Assembly: GCA_937892395.1 (NCBI GenBank)
Contig: CALAGJ010000175.1
Location: forward strand, 1-5,571
Source of the DNA: an uncultured Parafilimonas sp.
Lineage (GTDB): Bacteria; Bacteroidota; Bacteroidia; Chitinophagales; Chitinophagaceae
Direction of reading: 5' to 3'
Length of the DNA stretch: 5,571 nt
In this document: piece after piece, positions 1 through 4,829 of the stretch
Layout of the letters: each line of letters begins with the position of its first letter
Numbering within the stretch: the first letter of the stretch is position 1
Translations under genes and position numbers: made by a program
Notes under the pieces: generated by a model
What the model saw: only the letters and a program-made list of their open reading frames with translations
What the model was told of the DNA's origin: nothing
Databases searched by the model: none

Positions 1-1234
1 AAGAATATATAAGTGGTGTTTCCTGTGAACATTCATCAATAATTGAATTACCGTCTATTCCTTTTTTTAAACTTAGCGTATAATTTCCCTCATTTACAAT
101 CGGTTTATTCAACCATACTTTAATAACTGATGAAATTCCATTACTAGTACAACCCACACCAGAAGCACCTTGGATGGTTTCACTGCCCGTACCTACAAGC
201 ACAAAGTCGCTGCCATCAGCAGCAATCGAATTACATTGTATGTCATTTTGAAACGGTAAATACAAAGTATCCGGAGCACACTTTGGTGTTATGATACTAT
301 CTAATGGTGTAGGCTGTACTCCTGTAAAAAATAATGGTATATCAATAGAAGTATCCATTGAGTTATTACAAAAATCAATAAGGCTATTGCCATCAAGTCC
401 AATGCGAGCTTTTAAAGTATAACTACCAGCCGGAAGAATATTGTCTACAACAACTAAAAGAGAATCAGTTCCAAAATTATTCACACAATTTATTCCAGTT
501 GCTGATATTACTTTTGATACCGGAGGAAATATTTCAAAACAACTGCCATCTAAATCAATAGTCTCACATCTTATAAATTTATTCAATTTAATTTTGATGG
601 TAGTACCATCACATTTTACACTAGCAGATTTTGCTATAGGCTGCAATGGGTCGGTAATAACAGCAGTGCCACCACCAAAATATAATTCATAACCTATCTG
701 TTGGTTTGTAAAATGACTTACAAGCAAAAGGTATTCATGTCCTTGGAGTATAACCGGCATTGTACTAAAAGGATTTACATTCAAAAGTGGATTACTTGCA
801 CATTCCACTTTGTTATTACCCGCTGCACTGGCACCTGTTTTATCATAAGTACCAGCCCAATTTCCAGAAACGAATAAGGAAGAATTGTTATACACATCAT
901 TAGGGTTTCTACTGGTTATATCAAAAATTTGCCAGTCATAATCATCTGCATTATTTGCAATTAACGGGTCTATTACAAAACCCAAAGTACCCGTTTGGTA
1001 GCAAGTAAAGCGATACCAGAAGGGGTTTCTATCGGTATAATGTATAAGAGGGTCGGCACAACCCGGCACTACGATAGCACCATTAGTACAAAGGGGAACC
1101 TGAGTTTGCACAAAAGTGTCAGTACCACACACAGGAAATGCAGTGGCAGGAGTTTGTCCTCTTACTATACATCTTTGTGCATCAAGATGAATGCACAATA
1201 GAATAAATACGATGATGGCAAACCCAATCTTCAT
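1..1234 (-). CDS. Exported Cys-rich protein with Ig-like repeats, probable T9SS type B (gliding-motility-associated) cargo; 3' end off window
   Basis: The frame is open from an ATG at 1234 to the left edge, giving 411 visible codons with no stop. The N-terminus is a signal peptide: Lys at 2, a hydrophobic stretch at about 4-15, and likely cleavage after LDA (17-19), just before Gln20. A conserved N-terminal domain follows (about 20-195), with motifs NPFWYRFTC (70-78), DDYDWQIFDIT (97-107), SGNWAGTY (123-130) and HEYLLLVSHF (166-175). Two related Cys-containing beta-rich units come next (about 196-303 and 304-411), each ending in a Y-T-L...G-x-D-G-N-S-(L/I)-I-D motif. This architecture is familiar to me from large Chitinophagaceae proteins that end in a gliding-motility-associated C-terminal domain. 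Such proteins cross the inner membrane by Sec and the outer membrane by T9SS. The C-terminal domain itself is outside the window, so T9SS export is inferred. The molecular function is unknown; adhesion or a surface role is plausible. I found no exact TAnnTTTG promoter upstream. Confidence 0.85.
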   Translation of the reverse strand, partial: MKIGFAIIVFILLCIHLDAQRCIVRGQTPATAFPVCGTDTFVQTQVPLCTNGAIVVPGCADPLIHYTDRNPFWYRFTCYQTGTLGFVIDPLIANNADDYDWQIFDITSRNPNDVYNNSSLFVSGNWAGTYDKTGASAAGNNKVECASNPLLNVNPFSTMPVILQGHEYLLLVSHFTNQQIGYELYFGGGTAVITDPLQPIAKSASVKCDGTTIKIKLNKFIRCETIDLDGSCFEIFPPVSKVISATGINCVNNFGTDSLLVVVDNILPAGSYTLKARIGLDGNSLIDFCNNSMDTSIDIPLFFTGVQPTPLDSIITPKCAPDTLYLPFQNDIQCNSIAADGSDFVLVGTGSETIQGASGVGCTSNGISSVIKVWLNKPIVNEGNYTLSLKKGIDGNSIIDECSQETPLIYS

Positions 1235-1518
1235 GATGGCGTGAAAATAAAATATTACAAACTATCAAATAAATATTTGCGATGAACAGCATAATTGCAT
1301 CAGACTATGATTAATAAAAAATGTTTACAAATATTCGTATGATTTTTTGTATTCATACGTTATCATTGAGTTTTAAAAGTGAAACATTGCACAAATGAAA
1401 TTTCAAGGTTACCGATAATCTTTTGAAAGTTACAAGAAGATAGACTTTAGTTGATAAAAGACTATTTTATATAGAGATATTTAAGAGTATTACAGATGAA
1501 CGCATAAAGGTATTGCAC
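1235..1518. other. AT-rich intergenic spacer without a gene
   Basis: This stretch separates two minus-strand genes and should contain the promoter of the exported protein starting at 1234. No open frame with coding character and no RNA gene fold is apparent. The nearest match to the Bacteroidota -7 element on the minus strand is TTTATTTG, one mismatch, about 40 nt upstream of the start codon; the match is too weak to annotate as a promoter. A 7-bp inverted repeat at 1336-1359 is the only structured element seen and is listed separately. Confidence 0.6.
1336..1359. repeat. 7-bp inverted repeat, possible operator
   Basis: The arms CGTATGA (1336-1342) and TCATACG (1353-1359) are perfect reverse complements separated by 10 nt. 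It lies about 100 nt upstream of the exported-protein gene. No T-run follows on either strand, so a terminator role is unlikely. It could bind a dimeric regulator, but a chance repeat in AT-rich DNA is equally possible. Confidence 0.3.
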
Positions 1519-1554
1519 AAAAAAGCCGTAACCACTTTCGCAGTTATGGCTTTT
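1519..1554 (-). terminator. Rho-independent terminator of the small gene at 1573-1779
   Basis: A 12-bp stem pairs AAAAGCCGTAAC (1521-1532) with GTTATGGCTTTT (1543-1554), with one G-T wobble and a 10-nt loop. Read on the minus strand, the stem ends in GGC followed by six T residues (complement of 1519-1524), the classic intrinsic terminator layout. It begins 18 nt past the stop codon of the minus-strand gene. A T-run also follows on the plus strand (1551-1554), so weak bidirectional activity is possible, but no plus-strand gene needs it. Confidence 0.85.
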
Positions 1555-1572
1555 AGCATTGTTTGGTACTTA

Positions 1573-1779
1573 CTAAAAATTCTTTTTTGCTACCCCATCT
1601 GCAATTGCCTGAAGGGCTTTTGCTTCATTAAGCATCGTAGTCATTTTATTGCCTTTACCATCATGACCACTAGCCATATATCCGCCTTTTGCATTGCGGG
1701 TTATAACCGCATCCTGCACGGGTACATTTTTCTCTTTTGTTTTGAGGCAGTAAGCCGTCAACATTTTTGATGTGTCCAT
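1573..1779 (-). CDS. Small conserved protein, possibly DUF5679-like
   Basis: This frame encodes 68 residues with an ATG at 1779 and a TAG stop at 1573-1575. It has its own purine-rich ribosome-binding site (AAAAGGAAA) and its own terminator downstream, which together argue for a real monocistronic gene. The protein is Lys- and Ala-rich and soluble, with no signal peptide or membrane segment. The core reads A-Y-C-L-K-T-K-E-K (9-17), then a V-x-x-A-V-I-T segment, G-G-Y-M-A-S-G-H (32-39) and a helical Ala-rich tail. The A-Y-C-x-K start followed by a short beta-type segment resembles small DUF5679 proteins, which usually carry paired cysteines of a zinc ribbon. Here only one Cys (14) is present, so metal binding looks lost. 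That family assignment is from memory and tentative. The function is unknown. No exact TAnnTTTG promoter was found upstream. Confidence 0.7.
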   Translation of the reverse strand: MDTSKMLTAYCLKTKEKNVPVQDAVITRNAKGGYMASGHDGKGNKMTTMLNEAKALQAIADGVAKKNF

Positions 1780-1781
1780 TA

Positions 1782-1790
1782 TTTCCTTTT
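1782..1790 (-). promoter_or_regulatory. Ribosome-binding site of the small gene
   Basis: On the minus strand AAAAGGAAA sits 2 nt before the ATG at 1779, with the AGGA core about 5 nt from the start codon. Shine-Dalgarno-like sites are uncommon in Bacteroidota, and this is the clearest one in the window. It supports ATG 1779 as the start. Confidence 0.55.
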
Positions 1791-1904
1791 AAATTGTAAA
1801 AAAATGTGTTTTATGAGTACAACAATACCACATTTCAAGCATTGCTTTCTAAAAACTAATCCACATATTGTGAATGAAAAAGCAAATGGAAATATTTATT
1901 ACAG

Positions 1905-1923
1905 GTTTAATATGACATTAAAC
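1905..1923. repeat. 7-bp inverted repeat overlapping the -33 region of the phosphatase-thiL promoter
   Basis: GTTTAAT (1905-1911) and ATTAAAC (1917-1923) are perfect reverse complements with a 5-nt spacer. The right arm covers the place where the Bacteroidota -33 element would lie relative to the -7 element at 1938-1945. An operator for a repressor is a reasonable guess; no regulator gene is nearby to support it. Confidence 0.35.
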
Positions 1924-1937
1924 AGTGTGTCTAACCT

Positions 1938-1945
1938 TATTTTTG
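1938..1945 (+). promoter_or_regulatory. -7 promoter element of the phosphatase-thiL pair
   Basis: TATTTTTG matches the Bacteroidota primary-sigma -7 consensus TAnnTTTG exactly. A clear TTG at -33 is missing; TTA at 1918-1920 is the nearest candidate. Transcription normally begins a few bases downstream, which puts the 5' end at or next to the ATG at 1949, so the transcript is probably leaderless. Confidence 0.7.
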
Positions 1946-1948
1946 CGC

Positions 1949-2728
1949 ATGCTTAAACAAACGCTTTTACAAGCCACTACATCCGCAGGAGCTATTATGC
2001 AGGAGTATTTTAACAGCTCCTTTCAAATCAGCAATAAGGAAGGAATCAACAACCTCGTAACAGAAGTAGATCATAAAAGTGAAGCGGCAATTATTCAAAT
2101 CATACAAAAGGAATTTCCCTCACATAGTATCTTGAGTGAAGAAACAGGATCCATAACCATTGACGGTAGTTATAAATGGATTATTGACCCCATAGATGGC
2201 ACCGTAAATTATGCCAACGGAATACCTATATGTGCCGTAAGTATTGGGCTTGAGCAGGATGGTAAAATAATTTTAGGCGCAGTTTACAATCCATTTATTA
2301 ATGAATTATTTGTAGCAGAAAGAGGAATGGGTGCTACCCTAAATGATAAAAAAATAAGTGTAAGTACTACCACCCAAGTAGTAAAAAGTTGCTTAGTTAC
2401 AGGTTTTCCTTATACCTATCTGGATACTGAAAATAGTCCTTTAGACGTGTTTTCAAGATTTATAAAAAAAGGGATTCCGGTGCGCCGATTAGGAAGTGCA
2501 GCAGTTGATCTTTGCTGGGTGGCTGCAGGCCGCTTTGATGGATTTTATGAACACAAATTGGAAGTATGGGATAGTGCTGCTGGTTGGTTGATAGTGGAGG
2601 AAGCCGGTGGAAAAATTACCAGATTAGATGGCAGTCCTTTTAATCCATACCAACACGGATTGATAGCAAGTAATGGTATAATCCATGATGAATTAGTGGA
2701 AGTAGTAAACAATAGAAAGAATTTATGA
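1949..2728 (+). CDS. Inositol monophosphatase family protein (SuhB/IMPase-like)
   Basis: This 259-residue protein has the complete set of metal-binding motifs of the Mg-dependent, lithium-sensitive phosphatase family. These are S-E-E-T-G at 63-67 (catalytic Glu), I-I-D-P-I-D-G-T at 78-85 (Asp80 and Asp83 ligands) and W-D-S-A-A-G at 207-212 (Asp208). Length is normal for the family, and there is no signal peptide, so it acts in the cytoplasm. Members hydrolyse phosphate monoesters such as inositol 1-phosphate; some prefer 3'-phosphoadenosine 5'-phosphate (CysQ) or fructose 1,6-bisphosphate, and sequence alone does not settle the substrate. The frame could start at a GTG at 1925, but I chose ATG 1949. 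The earlier start would place the -7 promoter element inside the gene, and family proteins begin near this Met. The stop overlaps the thiL start by 4 nt, so the two are translated as a coupled pair. SuhB-type proteins can also serve in rRNA antitermination in Gammaproteobacteria; nothing here tests that. Confidence 0.93.
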   Translation: MLKQTLLQATTSAGAIMQEYFNSSFQISNKEGINNLVTEVDHKSEAAIIQIIQKEFPSHSILSEETGSITIDGSYKWIIDPIDGTVNYANGIPICAVSIGLEQDGKIILGAVYNPFINELFVAERGMGATLNDKKISVSTTTQVVKSCLVTGFPYTYLDTENSPLDVFSRFIKKGIPVRRLGSAAVDLCWVAAGRFDGFYEHKLEVWDSAAGWLIVEEAGGKITRLDGSPFNPYQHGLIASNGIIHDELVEVVNNRKNL

Positions 2729-3756
2729 GCGAGTCAAGAACAGAAATAGCAAGTTTGGGAGAATTTGGGTTAATAGAGCATTTGACCAAAAACATAGAAA
2801 TAAAAAACCCTTCTACCCTTTTATCAATTGGTGATGATGGAGCAGTAATTGATCATGTGGGTCATACTGTTATAAGCACAGACTTACTGATAGAAGGTAT
2901 TCATTTTGACTTGATGTACACCCCTCTCAGGCATTTAGGATACAAAAGCATTATCGTAAACCTCAGTGACATTTATGCAATGAATGCTACTCCTACTCAG
3001 GTTACAGTAAGTGTGGCCATCAGCAATAGGATGAGCCTTGAAGCCATGGACGAATTGTATGTAGGAATTTACAAAGCTTGTCAACAATATCAGGTGGATT
3101 TAGTGGGTGGAGATACAACTGCCAGCAACAAAGGATTAATCATATCTGTAACAGCCATTGGCGAAGTAAAACAAGATCGTTTTGTAAAAAGAAGTACAGC
3201 AAAAAAAGGTGATTTAATATGTGTGAGTGGCACACTTGGAGGTGCATTTTTGGGGCTAACTTTATTGGAGAGAGAGAAAAGAATATTTCTGGAAAATCCA
3301 CAACTGCAGCCTGATTTAGAAAATGAATCGCATGTGGTAGGACGCCTTCTGAAGCCGGAAGCAAGAAAGGATATCATAGAATTTTTTGAAACATCCAACC
3401 TGCTACCAACTTCCATGATAGATATAAGTGATGGGCTGAGTAGTGAACTATTGCACATTTGCAAACAAAGCGATGCCGGTTGTGTCATCTATGATGAAAA
3501 ACTTCCTATTCATGAAGATAGTAGAAAAGCGGCCTATAAATTTAGCTTAGATCCGTCCATTTGTGCACTGAATGGTGGAGAAGATTATGAACTCCTTTTT
3601 ACCATTGCCCAATCTGATTATGATACAATTACCCTCAATGAAGAAATAAGCATTATTGGTTACATAACTGAACCCGAAGCAGGTAAGACATTTATTACCA
3701 AAGCCGGAAATACTCATACTATAGAAGCGCAAGGCTGGAATGCCTTAAATAAATAA
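2725..3756 (+). CDS. thiL: Thiamine-monophosphate kinase
   Basis: ThiL uses ATP to phosphorylate thiamine monophosphate to thiamine pyrophosphate, the last step of cofactor synthesis, in the cytoplasm. The 343-residue protein has the full family pattern of the AIR-synthase/PurM-like fold. It begins with an S-L-G-E-F-x-L-I segment (10-17) and G-D-D-G-A-V (36-41, Mg/ATP). Next come S-T-D-L-L-I-E-G-I-H-F (51-61), N-L-S-D-I-Y-A-M (79-86) and V-G-G-D-T-T (127-132). The C-terminal half has D-I-S-D-G-L (233-238) and N-G-G-E-D-Y-E-L-L-F (283-292). No key residue is missing, and length is typical. Its ATG lies inside the ATGA overlap with the upstream phosphatase, so it probably depends on that gene's promoter and on translational coupling. 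No other thiamine gene and no TPP-riboswitch-like leader is present in the window. Open frames on the opposite strand here are shadows. Confidence 0.97.
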   Translation: MSESRTEIASLGEFGLIEHLTKNIEIKNPSTLLSIGDDGAVIDHVGHTVISTDLLIEGIHFDLMYTPLRHLGYKSIIVNLSDIYAMNATPTQVTVSVAISNRMSLEAMDELYVGIYKACQQYQVDLVGGDTTASNKGLIISVTAIGEVKQDRFVKRSTAKKGDLICVSGTLGGAFLGLTLLEREKRIFLENPQLQPDLENESHVVGRLLKPEARKDIIEFFETSNLLPTSMIDISDGLSSELLHICKQSDAGCVIYDEKLPIHEDSRKAAYKFSLDPSICALNGGEDYELLFTIAQSDYDTITLNEEISIIGYITEPEAGKTFITKAGNTHTIEAQGWNALNK

Positions 3757-3776
3757 TTTTTTAGAGTGATTATTTA
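3750..3776 (+). terminator. Weak AT-only hairpin after thiL
   Basis: TAAATAAT (3750-3757) can pair with ATTATTTA (3769-3776) across an 11-nt loop, overlapping the thiL stop codon. The stem has no G-C pair and A residues, not T residues, follow it. It would be a poor terminator, so read-through into the next gene is likely. Confidence 0.2.
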
Positions 3777-3823
3777 AAAAGTGGGTTTTAGATTGATTGA
3801 CTAAAAAGACAAATTTACATAAT

Positions 3824-4156
3824 ATGTTATCTTCAAAAGAAGAAGAATTTATTGTTTTTTGGGAAAAAGAAAGAAGCAATAAAAGCTTACTGACAAGACA
3901 GGCAATGCCAGGTTTGCGTCTTGGTTTTATGCTTAGTGCTGCTATTTTGCTATTGGTCTATTCCGGGTGGTATGAGCGTGCTCAAATGCAATTCAATACC
4001 AAAACGCCGGCATGGGTGCTTATTGTTGGCATACTACTCATTACCTGCTTTTGCAGTATTTTTTACCAGAAATTTAAGTGGGAGCAGCAGGAGCAACAAT
4101 ATTTGGAATTCATTGCCCGCAGGGTGAAAAAGGACTCTACAACTCAATCTCAATAG
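3824..4156 (+). CDS. Small two-helix membrane protein, function unknown
   Basis: The product has 110 residues from the ATG at 3824. A charged cytoplasmic-looking N-terminus (1-25, rich in Glu and Lys) precedes two hydrophobic segments at about 31-48 and 63-81. A short linker with Trp-Tyr-Glu-Arg and Asn-Thr-Lys-Thr lies between them. A basic, Gln-rich tail (82-110) ends in Q-S-Q. The likely topology is N-in/C-in with a short periplasmic loop. The frame also opens at a TTG at 3797, but ATG 3824 is preferred because it is the first ATG and gives a typical membrane-protein start. It lies 67 nt after thiL without its own clear promoter, so it may be read with thiL. I do not recognise a named family; it resembles lineage-specific uncharacterised Bacteroidota proteins. 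Codon use matches its neighbours. Confidence 0.75.
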   Translation: MLSSKEEEFIVFWEKERSNKSLLTRQAMPGLRLGFMLSAAILLLVYSGWYERAQMQFNTKTPAWVLIVGILLITCFCSIFYQKFKWEQQEQQYLEFIARRVKKDSTTQSQ

Positions 4157-4172
4157 GGCTTTTCGCCTTTTT
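4155..4172 (+). terminator. Short intrinsic terminator candidate after the membrane protein gene
   Basis: AGGGC (4155-4159) can pair with GCCTT (4165-4169), including one G-T wobble, around a TTTTC loop, and the right arm runs into five T residues (4168-4172). It starts within the stop codon. The stem is only 5 bp, so termination may be incomplete, but its position just before the secD promoter fits. Confidence 0.45.
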
Positions 4173-4226
4173 CAACATATCTTATTGCGGTGGTAATTTA
4201 TAGCTGTAGTGAATGGGTCAAACCCC

Positions 4227-4234
4227 TATCTTTG
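4227..4234 (+). promoter_or_regulatory. -7 promoter element of secD
   Basis: TATCTTTG is an exact match to the Bacteroidota -7 consensus TAnnTTTG. It ends 34 nt before the secD ATG, giving an expected leader of roughly 25-30 nt. No clear TTG is seen at the usual -33 distance. The leader shows no Shine-Dalgarno site, as is common in this phylum. Confidence 0.65.
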
Positions 4235-4268
4235 CCGCTCACAAAAATTTCGTAAACCCAAATAGTAT

Positions 4269-4829
4269 ATGCAACTTAAAGGTTTAGTACGTTTCTTTGC
4301 CATAGCGCTCATCCTCATTTGTATCTATCAATTATCATTTACCTGGATCGTTAAAAGCTATGAAAACGATGTAGAAGACAGGGCCGCTTCGTGGGTTAAA
4401 GCAAACTACACCGCACCAGAGAAAAAATATCCCGATAATAAGGAGCTTAAAGCTGCTTACGAGGACTCACTTTCCAATCTTCAAAAACTGAGAAAGCAAC
4501 GCATTCTCGACAGTACAAAGGAAACGAAGATCGGACCCTTTGGCTTAACTGCTTATAAGGATGCCAAAGACAAAGAATTAATGCTGGGTCTTGACCTGCA
4601 GGGCGGCATGAGTGTAACCATGGAAGTAGGCCTTGATGGGTTGATACGTTCATTGGCGAACTACTCTAAAGACGCAGCATTTAATAATGCATTAAATAAT
4701 GCTCCATCATTTGCTAATAACATAGAAGCTCCACCTTCCATTGTAGATAAACCAACGATGTTACCTGCTAATGTACCTAAATATTTACTAGCCCAATTTG
4801 GAGTACTGATAGCTGCCTCGTTTGTATAG
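4269..4829 (+). CDS. secD: Protein translocase subunit SecD (SecDF), N-terminal part only; reading frame chimeric after about 4703
   Basis: SecD works with SecF in the inner membrane and uses the proton gradient to help pull exported proteins through SecYEG. Residues 5-26 form the first membrane helix. Residues about 30-100 are a charged periplasmic segment with K-Y-P-D-N-K-E-L (53-60), as in Bacteroidota homologues. L-G-L-D-L-Q-G-G-M (106-114) is the SecD signature, followed by V-G-L-D-G-L-I-R-S-L-A (120-130). SecD character continues to about residue 145 (F-N-N-A-L-N-N-A). The last 41 residues, to the stop at 4827-4829, are only the antisense of the receptor gene on the other strand and are not SecD. 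Members in this phylum are usually SecDF fusions of about 1,000 residues, so most of the protein is missing. Loss of secD would be severe for the cell, so a mis-joined contig is the simplest explanation. The start is well supported by the upstream promoter. Confidence 0.85.
   Translation: MQLKGLVRFFAIALILICIYQLSFTWIVKSYENDVEDRAASWVKANYTAPEKKYPDNKELKAAYEDSLSNLQKLRKQRILDSTKETKIGPFGLTAYKDAKDKELMLGLDLQGGMSVTMEVGLDGLIRSLANYSKDAAFNNALNNAPSFANNIEAPPSIVDKPTMLPANVPKYLLAQFGVLIAASFV

Noticed and set aside
441..1201. Plus-strand open frames at 441-692 and 995-1201
   Set aside because: Both are antisense to the long exported-protein gene, whose signal peptide and domain motifs are convincing.
1513..1770. 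Plus-strand open frame of 85 codons
   Set aside because: It runs through the terminator hairpin and antisense to the small minus-strand gene, which has its own ribosome-binding site; the predicted Phe/Cys/Ile-rich protein looks like a shadow.
1925..1948. GTG start extending the phosphatase by 8 residues
   Set aside because: It would place the exact -7 promoter element inside the coding region, and the extension (hydrophobic, Cys- and Leu-rich) is not part of the family.
1780..1948. TPP riboswitch upstream of the thiL pair
   Set aside because: The region lacks the conserved thi-box sequences, and the promoter sits right at the start codon, leaving no leader.
3090..3732. Minus-strand open frames inside thiL
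   Set aside because: They are antisense shadows of a complete, motif-rich thiL.
3797..3823. TTG start extending the membrane protein by 9 residues
   Set aside because: A normal ATG follows in frame at 3824, and no ribosome-binding site or promoter favours the TTG.
4676..4703. Site-specific inversion site for a phase-variable receptor
   Set aside because: No matching second inverted copy and no recombinase gene is visible in the window, and secD is an implausible partner; kept only as a minor alternative.
4704..4829. C-terminal 41 codons of the secD frame as a novel fusion domain
   Set aside because: They are exactly antisense to the receptor coding sequence, which reads sensibly on the other strand; they carry no SecD features.
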